This document shows positions 22,428 to 33,300 of a stretch of 64,000 nucleotides of DNA, in pieces. The number at the start of each line of letters is the position of its first letter. The first letter of the stretch is position 1. Both the position numbers and the translations under genes were made by a program. This DNA is from Tolypocladium sp. Sup5 PDA-1 (lineage: Eukaryota > Ascomycota > Sordariomycetes > Hypocreales > Ophiocordycipitaceae): NCBI GenBank assembly GCA_000750105.3, contig JPHH03000007.1:868001-932000 (forward strand), written 5' to 3'. A model generated the notes under the pieces. The model searched no databases. It was not told where the DNA came from and was given only the letters and a program-made list of their open reading frames with translations.

Positions 22428-25052
22428 TCAAAGGATGCACAGCTTGCCCGTCTCCTTCTCTCGCGTAATCTCGTACGTCAGGATGTCGTGGTTGCGGTAG
22501 TGCAGCATGAGCCTGTACCGCCGCGGCCCTGACATGCGGCTCGCATCGTCCCGCCCGCCCTCGACCCCGTTCTCCTGCACCGGTGCCACTGCCATGCCGT
22601 GCAGCGGTCGCAGCGTCCTTCTGTAGAGCCTCTCGTCCGACCGTCTGGGGAGCACCCAGTCCACTCGGAATCCCGTGTGCAGTTTTCCATAGCCCCGTGG
22701 CTCTGCCTTCTCGAGCTGAGTCGGTGTCACGAGCAACACGCGGCCGATGGGCGATCCCACCACCACCAGCGACATCTCCGGCAGATGCACCACCATGCTC
22801 AGCCTGCTCGTCGCTCGGAAGAGCGCCTTCGTCGCAGGGCTCAGGTCCCGCCCCATATCCATGGCCTGCGGGCAGAGAACACCAAGCTCCCGCTTGTCTT
22901 CAGGCTCCAGGCTCCTCAGCTCCACCTCCTTTTCGTACAATCGAAGCACGTGGTAGCGCTGCGCAAACTTTTCCATCCTGGAAACATTCCCAACAAGCTT
23001 CTCGTCGTATTCAGTCCGTTGTCGGAAGAACTCGGTCAGCTTGCCAGTCTCTCGAGGCACCAGGCATACACGCCCATTGTGTGGAAAGTATGCCATGTCC
23101 AGCCCGGCCGACGATGTGCCTCGCTGCCGTTCGCCTTCCTCTGGACACGTCGTTGAGGCCACGCTGGAGCCAGTAGAGAGGACCTGCTTCATGGCCTCTA
23201 CTACCCAGGCGGGAGCTGCATTATTCGCCTGCTCCAGCGCCAGCACTGCATCCGCAAGAGCCAGGCTCCCATGGCCGGGGAAAACAGCAGTTGGGGGTTG
23301 CGCCTGGACGAGAAGATGATCTGGTATCGGCTGGGTCGTTTCGCCTGACCCGGTGCTGCTTTCGGCCAGGGCCGCAAGTTCTGAGTCGTCGTCCGAGTCT
23401 TCATCTCCGTCGTCGAGCTCGACATCAGACCCGTCTCCGTCACCAGCCTCCTCATCGTCACCGGCTACCTCGTCATCTTCCTCTTCACTTGACCCGTCTG
23501 AATCGCCAGACCCCTCACTAGTTCCCAACAGTACTTGGAAGTCGACATGGGCAGCACCCGGTGCAAGGTCACCGGGGTGAAAATCGTCCGGCAAGCCTGT
23601 GTTTGTCTCTTGTAGACCTGGGTTATTCGGTATGGCGTGGATACTCCTCCCCACGTCCATCGTATTCTTGGACGCCAGTCCAAGGTGGCTGAGGTCGAGG
23701 CCGAGCAGCTCTTCCACGCACTTCACCCTTAGGAAGTTGGCATCTGGCAGAGCAAGGATTCCCCAGCCCCTAGACATGGGCCGTTAGCGCTCTTCCTCCC
23801 CCCGCTTCATCTCGGCAGGCCTGTCCGTGCTTACCTGGATGGTGTTGGCCAAGACTCCGAATTCCTCAGCTGCATGGAGTTGCAGGGCTCGATGCGCATG
23901 GCGCCCTGAGCGGGCGTCCAAATATCTGCCAGCCACACTGCCCCCGTGATGTCCACGGCGCATATCAGACAAGCCGAGCCATCATTGTCATCCACAAAGC
24001 ATATGTTGGGGATGTTGTCTGCGAGCGGCCCAAGTGTCACCACAATCCTCCAGTTTCTTGCGCGCTGGCGGACATGCCGTTCAATGTCGTCACAGCCAGT
24101 GTCGCTGCAGCTGGAGCACATGTCGGGGTCTTGCTTCTCCGCTTTGCCTTTCGCCAGGGCGAATGCAAATACAGTCACCTCGCAACGGTTGGAACTGACT
24201 GCTATGAGGCGCGTCGTTTTGTGAACGGCCAATCCCCAGGCAGACTTGCCGACGCTTTCATGGAAGAATGGTCTCGGAATGCGGTCTCTTGTACCGTGGA
24301 AAGCTCTCTTCAGCACCGGCGGGATGGTGCTAGACACGTTGGGTCTGCTGGAAATCCAATCCGCAACCTCAGATGTGTAGTAGGCAATCACGTCGCCGTC
24401 GTCGAAGCACGCGACCACAATTTCTTGCCTTCCAAGCGAACCAACTACCATGTGGTTTATCGTGTGGGGCGTGACGGGATCTTGATAGCCTCCAATGTAG
24501 TAGGACACTTCGCTCGGCTCAGGCACAAGGCGCAGGTCGGGATGTCGAGGAATGGTCTGCCTCGGGACGCTTCGGGGCACGTAGACGAAGATTTGGCCTT
24601 GGTATGCGACAAAGTACAGCTGCAATTATTCATCGAGTCAGCTTCTGCCAAGCTACAGCACGCACAAGCCCGCTGCCTCAGGGCACGTTTCAGGGTGGAC
24701 ACCAACGTTGTAGAACTGCGATAGCGCAGTGAGGTTATTCCGGTATCGTTGCATGGTCGGCACAAGCCGATAAACGGATTCCTCGCGGAAATCTTGGTCG
24801 TCATCAGAATCTGAACCCGGCCAGTCGAAGGGTCCCTGGCTGTCGATGGTGGCGGAACGCTCTCGCTCGCGAACGGCCAGACTGGCTCCATCGCCAAACT
24901 GCTGCGAGTCAGCCTCCAGGTTCTGTTTGCGCAGGCGCATGCATGCACGAAGAATCAATACTCACGCGATCGTTGGCCGTCTGCGCGTAGCACGTCCCTA
25001 CCGACACGGCCTGGAACGGGCGGCGGTCCATTTTCACGTCTGCGTCGTCCAT
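22428..25052 (-). CDS. CRT10-like protein with acidic insert
   Basis: Four exons (25052-24966, 24922-24707, 24619-23835, 23769-22428) give 809 residues. The arrangement resembles the fungal CRT10 family (in yeast a regulator of ribonucleotide reductase genes): an N-terminal region rich in Asp, a beta-propeller-like block with LYFVAYQGQIFVYVP, MVVGSLGRQEIVVACFDDGDVIAYYT and SAWGLAVHKTTRLIAVSSN, then GWGILALPDANFLRVKC and a C-terminal block ending in RLMLHYRNHDILTYEITRE. Between the last two lies a long Asp/Glu/Ser-rich stretch within roughly the 110 residues after GWGIL. A C-x2-C pair (MCSSCSD) sits inside the propeller part. The second donor is GTTGGT, a weak site needed to join FYN to LYFVAY. 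The match is from memory of family blocks, so the function is tentative; the gene itself is well supported. A 15-base tandem repeat lies just upstream of the start. Confidence 0.7.
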
Positions 25053-25746
25053 GGTCGCCGCGCTGAGGGGGGCCGCGCTGAGGGGGGCCGCGCTGAGGGG
25101 GTCCTCGCCGCTGCGGATGAAATCGGCCGACGGGGCATGTATTATCGGGCGTGCGAGATGGGAGATCGAGATGCGATGATCTGGGCGATGGAGTTGTTTG
25201 CTGGCCAGCCGTGACCTACCGTCACATGGGCCAGCTTGTGCAACAGATGCGAGGGGGAAAGCGATAAAGGTACCTAAGGTAGGTGATGACTGAGGTGTCT
25301 GTGGTGAGTGGCGGCTTTCGCGTGGGACCACCTGCCAAGACGTAAATACATATCCGTACGCTCGCGGGGCGGCACTGTATCGATAAGGCCAAACCGCCGG
25401 GCCCCACTCTTTATGCCACGGCCCACCTGCAGACTGTGGGGGAACCCGGAAGTCAGTGGAGAGCTTCCAGGTTCACGCTTCTGCACTCCACCACGAACCA
25501 CGCAACATCGCGATGCCTTCACATTGGCGCCGTCGTTGCCGACAACTTGTCGCACGTGCAATCACTCGCTCATACCCATAGATGCGGCCATTGACGTCTG
25601 TGTGAATGAATTTCATTCGATATCTGAGCGAAAATACAGTTCTAACCAATCGTCAAGAGCATATCGTCAAGCTCTTGCTTGGGTATCAAATGCCATAACC
25701 CTCCGCCAATGCCCCCGCCTAACCCTGCACCCAATCCAAAGTAAAA
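25053..25746. other. intergenic region between two minus-strand genes
   Basis: This holds the promoter side of the CRT10-like gene and the 3' side of the GH5 gene. It contains the 15-base tandem repeat next to the CRT10-like start codon. No other gene is supported. Confidence 0.5.
25058..25101. repeat. 15-base tandem repeat, three copies
   Basis: CCGCGCTGAGGGGGG is repeated three times, ending five bases upstream of the start codon of the CRT10-like gene, so it lies in its 5' leader. In frame it would add Pro-Leu-Ser-Ala-Ala repeats if translation started further up. Confidence 0.8.
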
Positions 25747-27246
25747 TCACGCCCGCATAAGCTCAGACATATCCTTCATCCTATAATCCTGCACCGGCGT
25801 CAGCCAGTCATCCTGCACCAGCGAATACGTCTCCGTGGCGTTGTCCTTGGGCTTGCGTGCGTTGAGCGCCCAGTACCCAAAGTCGGCGTCGACGGCTTTG
25901 AGGAACCTCCAGAGATTCCGCCAGTAATGCGCATCGCCCACCGACGGGGAGTGCGGCGCACCGAGCTCACCGACCCAGACCGGCGCAATGTCCTGTTCCA
26001 GGAGATAGGCCCAATTGTACCTCATAGTACTGGCAAACGAGGAGTAGCTGCGTTGAGCGAAGCGCCCTCCGAGGCTCCCCCAGCCGGACCACGAATACAC
26101 GTGCGCCGAGTACACGAGCTTGTTGGCGACATCCAGCTTGACGGGGCGCTTGCGAGCGCCAGACAGGTCGTTGGCGGACTCGGTACCCTCGACGACGACT
26201 AGCCAGTCCGGCTTCATCTTCAGCAGCCTGTTGCCGCATCTCTCAGCGGCCTCAGCCCATTTGGTCCAAGGCATGGTCCCCCAAAGCCCTCGGACTTCAT
26301 TGCGGAGGTCGACGCCAATTACCAGCGGGTTCTCCACGAAGCGCTCCATCACGTCCTTCCAGTTCTGTATCCACTCCTCCTCGGTTTGCTTGACCCGGCA
26401 GATCGGGCCGAGATGGTCGTTTGCCCACCCGGCGTCGCAAGGATCCGCTCCGCAACACCACGTGGCGCTCGTGATATGGTTGTTGACGATGACGGCGATC
26501 CCGGCGTCTGTCAAGGTAGTCGTGACCGCCTCCAGGATATCCATGGCTCGGAGACCGGCCAAATCGGGGTTGGCCATGACCAGCCGGCGGTCTACCACGG
26601 GGTTCGACGTGACCAGCTCGTCGGCGTACGGCAGCCGCACGCTGTTGAATCCCATTCGCTTGATCGTCTCCGCAATCTTCGTTCGATGTTGTATATCCAA
26701 TCCTCCCGGTACGAAGAGCTCATCGCTGGCGCCGTACCAGTTGACCGAGGCCAGCTTGAAACGGCGTCCAGTGGCGTCGACGATGTGCCGGCCCTGTGTC
26801 CGCAGGGGCAGCTCATACTCGGCAATCATCGTTCTCTCCAACGGAAACGGCAGCGGCTCTTGGCTGAACTTTTGGGATTCGGCATCCGGTTCCCAGCGGG
26901 CGTTGAGCGCATTCTCCTTCCTCCACATGTACCCAATCCAGCTCACCACGAGCAACGTGACGACGAGGAGAAACATTCTGCAAGGCGACCGAGCAATTGC
27001 CCGCCTCGACGCCCGCAGGAGCTTCAGGGAGCGCGAGCGCTTTGGTCGTGCCCAGGCAAAGGTCTCGACGTCTGCTTCGTACGCATCGCCCACGACGGAG
27101 GCTGTGGCAGCCTGCGTCACGGGCAGGCAGAACAGGGGCAGTGCTTCTGGGGTGGAGTCGTCACGTCGTGATGCTAACTGCCCGAGGTATCCGTAGTGGC
27201 TCCGGGCGACGAAGGGGCCGGGCAATTGCATAACCCCGCCAGCCAT
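25747..27246 (-). CDS. membrane-anchored GH5-family glycoside hydrolase
   Basis: A single exon encodes 499 residues from ATG 27246; in-frame codons further up lack an ATG. The protein has a long cytosolic N-terminus with a basic patch (ARPKRSRSLKLLRASRR) directly before one hydrophobic helix at about 91-108, then a GH5 barrel from about residue 145. Typical signs are SVNWYGASDE, MGFNSVRLPYADE, VIVNNHITSATWCCG, the acid/base Glu317 in DLRNEVRG, HVYSW, and the nucleophile Glu427 in WVGELGAP. GH5 enzymes are retaining endo-acting hydrolases of cellulose, mannan or related beta-glucans. The exact substrate cannot be read from this. The absence of a cleavable signal peptide and presence of a type II anchor suggest a plasma-membrane or wall-facing enzyme, perhaps for wall remodelling instead of plant digestion. 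That is inference. Confidence 0.88.
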   Translation of the reverse strand: MAGGVMQLPGPFVARSHYGYLGQLASRRDDSTPEALPLFCLPVTQAATASVVGDAYEADVETFAWARPKRSRSLKLLRASRRAIARSPCRMFLLVVTLLVVSWIGYMWRKENALNARWEPDAESQKFSQEPLPFPLERTMIAEYELPLRTQGRHIVDATGRRFKLASVNWYGASDELFVPGGLDIQHRTKIAETIKRMGFNSVRLPYADELVTSNPVVDRRLVMANPDLAGLRAMDILEAVTTTLTDAGIAVIVNNHITSATWCCGADPCDAGWANDHLGPICRVKQTEEEWIQNWKDVMERFVENPLVIGVDLRNEVRGLWGTMPWTKWAEAAERCGNRLLKMKPDWLVVVEGTESANDLSGARKRPVKLDVANKLVYSAHVYSWSGWGSLGGRFAQRSYSSFASTMRYNWAYLLEQDIAPVWVGELGAPHSPSVGDAHYWRNLWRFLKAVDADFGYWALNARKPKDNATETYSLVQDDWLTPVQDYRMKDMSELMRA

Positions 27247-28207
27247 TGCGTCTGCTATTTCCGCTGCATGGACACGCTGTCGATAACACGCACACGACAC
27301 CCCGCGGCGTCACGAATATTCCAGCGACGCGAGAGGATGCAGGCCGATTTGAGAGTAGGAATGGTTGCAAGGTCGTTTCAAGCTGCTCACAATTGCGGAA
27401 TTCAAATGCACGTAGACGTCGCCTGTGGCACAGCTTTCCAAGCTGGTTTAAAAGCCCAGGTCTCCGAGTCAAGGCGTTATGCTCGAATCCTTCCGGCGTC
27501 AGCGCCGAGGGAACATGGGTATATAACGCGAGACGTTCAGCATTCGTTTCGACAGTCGTAAGTAAAGAGACGAGTGATACGGGACAAGAGAAGCAATTGA
27601 CTTCCGAGGCAGCAGCAAGCTTGCCTTATAAGCTCATCCTACCCCCTAGCCCTACAGCTTAAAAATCCCCCCAGGTGGCCTTTTCCGAGCGACCCGGACA
27701 CGGCACCAAAAAAAACGAATGCCTGTGGTGACGACGTAGTCCGTAACTTATGAGACGCTGCCAGGCTACATCGGGGTCTTCGGGCCAAGCTCCCGGGGAG
27801 GTCCGTCAACGCCGCACCGTAAGCGGAGCCCCTAGAGCCCGCGTAAAGGACTGCCTGCGTAGGATGCCAGGCTACCATCAACGCACCCCAGCATCATCAA
27901 CTTCTGGCCACTTGTCGACTTTCAAGGACGCATGGACAATTCACCAAGACGAATTCATCTGCACAACCTGTGTTCTTTGGAAGTGACTTTTTAGGCGGAC
28001 GCCGCATTGCTCGCGTCTGCGGGGATGCTCCCTGCTGAGGCGGGCAACTCCTCACGCTAGCATCCATCTGACTCCCTGGACGTTGCGCTGTAGCACCCGC
28101 ACCTTCCGGAGCCAGCATCGACTGGGCTTCCGGCATCGAGAGACGCCCGATCCCCGCGAAGCGACCTCAACAGCCGCCCTCGCTCAAAAGAAGAAAGGAG
28201 CATTGCC

Positions 28208-28226
28208 TACTCCGTAGTCCGTAGTC
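28208..28226. repeat. GTAC-type repeat variant
   Basis: TACTCCGTAGTCCGTAGTC: the degenerate GTAGTCC form repeated twice after one TCC unit. Confidence 0.65.
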
Positions 28227-28580
28227 CCCGTCGCAGATGTCCAATTACATTGTCCACTCCACCGCATAACGCAGAGCCCAATGCCAATTGTCTTGTTCTG
28301 TTTGGCCGACAGTCCCACCCGCCCGTGGCCGACTGCGCATATATACAAGCGCCATGGGTTCCTCCAGGCAGTAATTCAATAAATAAATAAAAATGGAACG
28401 ACCGTGACGCCGCGCTGTCCGTTGAAATAGCCCTTCGACTGCATGTCGAGCCAATTCGTTTCAATGCGTCCCCAGCGAAGGGGTGGTATAGTGGTATAAG
28501 TGACACGCCACCGTTGAACAATACGGCGGCCAAAGTCGTGTGCTTCACCTCGACGGTGAGCTGTCCGAATCTGGTTATGC

Positions 28581-28617
28581 GGCACGTGGGCACGTGGGCA
28601 CGTGGGCACGTGGGCAG
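28581..28617. promoter_or_regulatory. four tandem CACGTGGG motifs
   Basis: An 8-base unit CACGTGGG repeats four times. CACGTG is the E-box bound by bHLH factors, and CACGTGGG is the preferred Pho4 site in yeast (NUC-1 is the Neurospora counterpart). It lies about 80 bases past the stop of the receptor gene and 1.3 kb upstream of the GH5 gene. It may be a simple tandem repeat that only looks like a regulatory array. Confidence 0.45.
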
Positions 28618-28692
28618 GACGTCGACTCGTTCTCGCAAAGAGCTTTCATAAACTCTTGCATTGTAGATGTTATCCGTCATCAGACCGCGCGT

Positions 28693-30342
28693 CTATATGC
28701 GGTTCATGCCCAGTGGGTTCATGTCCTCGTAGCCGTTGGGACGGTCGGGTTGCGCAAACGTTTGCTGTGGATCCCACCCTTCTTGTTGCGGGGGCCGGGG
28801 GCTCGAATACGACCGCGCAGGGGCGTGGTATCGGGCTGTCTGCCCAAAGTAGTCCGGCGTTCTTCGCCCCGTCGGCGGCGATTTCACTGGAGAGAGTGGT
28901 GTTACCACAGCGCTGGAATCTCTTGAGAGCATCTCGTACGAACGTGTATCTTTCTTGACTTCGTACCGGGCATCGACCGATACAAACTCCTTCTTTCTGA
29001 GGCCGAACAGGGACTGGATCAACTCAATCCAGCCCGTGATCATCGTGAATCGGCCCAGGAGGAAGAGGAGCCATATGCCGTTCAACTTGGAGAGAGTTAG
29101 CATGCCGATGCGTGATAACCGAATCAGGACGCAGATGGCTTACCGCGAGGAGTAGCAAGACTGCCGCGATGGTTGCCTCGTTGACGACCAATGATTTTGC
29201 CTCGTTCAGGCACTGGTTCTTGTCTCCAGCTGCGCCAATTAGGCACGTAACCCAGTTCTTGGCGACCTCGGGGTCCGTAGTGACAGACTGCACAATGTTG
29301 TCTTGGAAAACGAAGACGACGGAAAAGAAAATGACATCCGCGATGATGATCAACACGATTGCGAGACCTCGCCACTGCAGAGCGATGACACGCTTCACGC
29401 GGCGGTAAGCTTGACGTGGTGTCATAGTCCTGACGCTGTTGCTGTAGGTTGGCAGGCTTGATCCCTCGGTAGAGGCAGACGTGTCGGACAAGGACGCTAG
29501 GTAGACCTTGACGCAGTAGCCAAAGGTCGCAAACGTGATGATGACGGTGGCGCCGGCGAAGATGAGCAGCGGAATCCACAAGTCTGCCAAGCTGTTCTTG
29601 TGATTGATATGGCAGGTCGCGCCGAATCGGAAGGAGACGCCGCTGAAAACGAGGGCGAGGATGATGCCGAGGATCGGGACGCCCCATCCAGCGGCCTGGG
29701 CGAATATCATGAAGTTTCGGCCAACGAGAACCTGCCAGCAGATTTGCAGATGCAGAGAAAAGGACCGGAGGAACGACCACATGACGCCACACCAGCCTCC
29801 GAGCAAAAGGAAAGTTCCCGAGGCTCCGCAGACCTTGCTGGTTTGCATGCTGTGGGGGGTGATCTTGTCGAAGCACTGATCAGGCTGCGCCGCCAGCGGA
29901 ATGACGAAGCCAAGCTGTGCGGTCAGTACACGACGGTTCCATCTCAGGAGTCCACACCAGACAACTCACATTCATCAGGAAGATTCCAATGACAAAACAG
30001 ATGCTGAGGTAATGTCGGTTCGTCTTGTCGACTGGTAGGGCTGCCCACGACGCCAGCAAGAAGACACAGCATATGGCGCTGACGGTCGCTACCCAGTTGG
30101 CAACGACAGTCACCGTGTTGAAGCTGTCTGGGTAGACCCAGTCCGCCATAGGACATGGCAGGCAGCATCTCAGCTCGTCAGTGATTTTTTGGCATAGCCG
30201 CCCGTCAATATCTGTTGTCCGAATCAGCACGGCCGCGTCGTCGTGTCAAGTGGCCTGGCAACTTACAGCCACCATTGTTATTGAACAACTTCGAGTCCCA
30301 AAATGGCGGGGGGCACAAGTTGACCGCCGTGAGGTTGACCAT
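28693..30342 (-). CDS. Frizzled/Smoothened-like seven-transmembrane receptor
   Basis: Four exons (30342-30267, 30211-29970, 29914-29144, 29085-28693) give 493 residues. The N-terminus starts MVNLTAVNLCPPPFWD, carries a Cys-rich ectodomain (GRLCQKITDELRCCLPCP) and is followed by about seven hydrophobic helices. Characteristic blocks are HYLSICFVIGIFLMN, QCFDKITPHSMQTSKVCGASGTFLLLGG, MWSFLRSFSLHLQICWQV, AGWGVPILGIILALVFSGVSFRFGATCHINHKNSLADLW and a long cytosolic tail rich in Ser, Pro and Tyr. These blocks match fungal proteins assigned to the Frizzled-like G-protein-coupled receptor group. It should act at the plasma membrane as an environmental or developmental sensor; the ligand is unknown. 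All three splice junctions are phase-consistent and the start is the first ATG. Confidence 0.82.
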
Positions 30343-33300
30343 GATGGCTTGGAGTTTCGAATGAAATATATTTGAGAACGTAAGGTTTCCTTCGCGAGTT
30401 GATGTGCGTTGCGATCTCCCGTACAGGGGCGTCTAGTCGTGCTTGCGAGGTTGAGGCGGGCGAGGTTTCGTCGTCGTCGTCGGGGTTCGCGGAGGCCTCG
30501 ATTCAGTTTGATGCGTCGCCAATACGTCGTTTCGAATATGCCCAGTATCCAATTCGCGAGCTGCCCTATCAGATATCCCACATCCTTCAGGTTATCCAGA
30601 ACAAGGAGATATGAAGTGCTGAGCTGGCGACGGTGACGTGGAAGGCCGGTTATTACAACATGCTGGGAGTCATGACCAGGCCAAGAGACAAAGAGAACAC
30701 CTCAAGTCGACCACGGATAGGGTGCAAAAGGTGGTGTTGATACAAGCACGGGTTCGGGTGCAGACCAAGGCAGAGGCAGAACAACTCGTGACATAGGACC
30801 CGGGTCGGGGGAGTGGGCAAGCCGGCTATAAAGTACTTGGATAGACATGGAGATGAGAGAGGTTGAGTTGTGGGGGAGAGGTACAAGCATGTGTGGGCGG
30901 ACCCTCCCCCTTGTCCGTCTCTCTCTCACTCCCTGGTCTTGCTCAAGACGGACGGCTGGTTCAACAAGGACAAGTACTAGCGGTACAGCCAGACAGCTAA
31001 TTGATGGCCTAGTCCTTGAGCATTGCGTGTGGACGGGAAGATTGTCTGCATCGGCCAGAGGCTGCAGAGCAGCAGGGGTCCTGGTGGTTGATGGGGCGCA
31101 GGGACCGCTTGCGTAAGTGCGGACATGGACCACTCGAGGCCGTTCCCTGGCCTCCACACTGTGACTTATTTACTCGGCTTCGCACTAGCAGAGCGCTGTG
31201 TCGAGGCATGACGTCCCGACAGGCCAACGGGCTAGTGGTGGGTGTGGTTGCACATAGTGCTGTCGGCCCCGGCACGCGCTGCGAGGGCAGCCAGCCAGGA
31301 CAAGGACGTCTCCGACAGTGGGGGGCCGAGGGGGGGGTGAACAGCGACGGATGGGTGGTCGAGGGGGAGCGGGCCAAGCGGGCCAGAGCAGGCGCCCTGA
31401 CAAGGGGCACGCGTGGGTGGAGGAGAGGGGCGGAGCGTCGGGTCGCTATTTGCCTCTGTATGTAAGACTCGTAATCCATGTGCGTACGGGAATGGATGGA
31501 TGGATGCTTGCGAACCTTGGATATGAGATGCTCCTGCTGGAGAGCGAGCTCGACTTGAGCAGCAGACGTGCGTGTCGCCAGAAACGGCGGTCAGTGTGGC
31601 ACAGAACCTAGAAGCAACTGCAACGCGGCATCGCGTTTGTGGCTGTCGGTATTCGTCAGGTAACGAAAATGATGACGATTCATGTTTGAGGCTTGAAGAA
31701 GCAAACGGCTGGAGTCGAGGACACCAAAACCGTCCACAAGACATGAACATGGTGGACTCGTGGCGGACCAGGGGCTGGGCCTTGCCTGCTCTGGCGTGGT
31801 GTGCAGAAGCGGGGCGTGCCTGCCTCCCAAGTCGGGCGCCACAGGGGTCAGGGGTGTCTGCGCACCCTGGGGCCTACTCGTACCTGGGGCCTGCCTGGGG
31901 CCTGCCTCTGGGTCCTTCGCCGGCCATGCCAACGCCAGCGCGGGTTGGTTCCTGGAGCCGTTGATGGGAGTCGAGACGGCTGCAGTCATGCAGCACCTCG
32001 TACCCGAGTTCATGCATTGCAAGCACGAACGTACGAGTGCCCTGCGCACGCATGTACGTTGGCGATGCCAGAGCTGGAGCATTCATTCTGCCTCCTGGCC
32101 GTGTCTTTCCGTCTTAAACAGCCACAACTTGGCGCCGGTGATGGCCCGGCGTTGGTGTCAACGTTTGTTGGTCACGATGCTGTTGGTTGCGTCTGGTGAA
32201 GCTCGAAATCACCCCACAATTGTCTGAGCACTTCGGCAGCCGTTTCGCGAGGCGATTTGTCCACGGGGCTGCTGGGCGTGCATCGTCCGTGCCGCAAAGG
32301 GGTCGCCATAGTTGAGGTGCCGTTGCACGGCCGTTGGTCCACCAAGGTATGTTCACTATGTAGCATCGATGCCTCCGTGTACAGAAGGTACAGAGGATAA
32401 CGATAGGTGCTCGTAAAGCGTCGTTGATGGAGCAATGCGTGGCTCTCCTTGGACCTGCAAATATTCGTGCAGACCCGGGCCTTCTGGGGACCTCAATGCA
32501 GCCGTGTAAGTGGCCAGTAGCATCCATCAATTCGCCAAAGCTCTTGTCAGCCCAGCCCAATGAGTGTCCAAGTTTGCCCAATTAACGTGATGCCTTGGCT
32601 ATAGCCGCGCATCCTATTGCTTGCATTATTACCTGTCATCATCGATAGACAGCCACGCATTCCGTCTGCCTGAATATTGCCCCGTCCGTCGGCGCGAGTT
32701 CCATTGCCTTTGTTGGCAAGCAGCAAGGACGAGGCTCCGAGGCAGCGCCAGTCGGCAATCGCAGCTCACAGACCCAAGACATCTCGCAATCTGGCGTGGT
32801 GAGACACGCATCCCAACAGGCCGTGGGCTGCCGTGGGCCCACGGCTCGCCCGACAACCGCGTAAATTGCAAAGTGCAGTCGACTGTATCAGGTCGGCGGC
32901 GAAAACGAGCGCCCTTCCATCTCTCACTCGTCGCAGCCGGCGGCAGTTGGAGCCGGACTGTGAGGATGCGCCGGGTCCGCCGATCGTTGGACAACAACAG
33001 CAGCAGCAGCAGCATTCACCGGGATGCCAGGGTATGTACGGACTACTACTCGTATACACCGTTGAGCTGACGCCTCTGTAGGCCTTGCGACGGCGGCCGC
33101 ATTCGCCTTCGACGACCTCTACCTATGGAATGTCAAGCCAGACGAGGCGCTCACCACGGGACTGCATTTGCCCTCTGAAACTTGGCAATGGACTGAACGG
33201 CACCTATCCGCACATCTCCCCATGATGAAGCCCGCTCCGGCGGTCCACGGATCACGATGCGTGGCGCCTTCAAAGTTCAGTCTCGCGTGTGATGGGGGGG

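Larger units (their letters stand above)
27247..28692. other. intergenic region with E-box array
   Basis: This is the upstream side of the GH5 gene and the 3' side of the receptor gene. It holds a GTAC-type repeat (28208-28226) and four tandem CACGTGGG units (28583-28614). No gene or tRNA is supported; a run resembling the start of a tRNA near 28486 has no B box. Confidence 0.5.

Noticed and set aside
28480..28520. Sequence resembling a tRNA 5' half (GGTGGTATAGTGGTATAAG)
   Set aside because: No GGTTCRAAT-type B box follows at the right distance, and no cloverleaf can be drawn.
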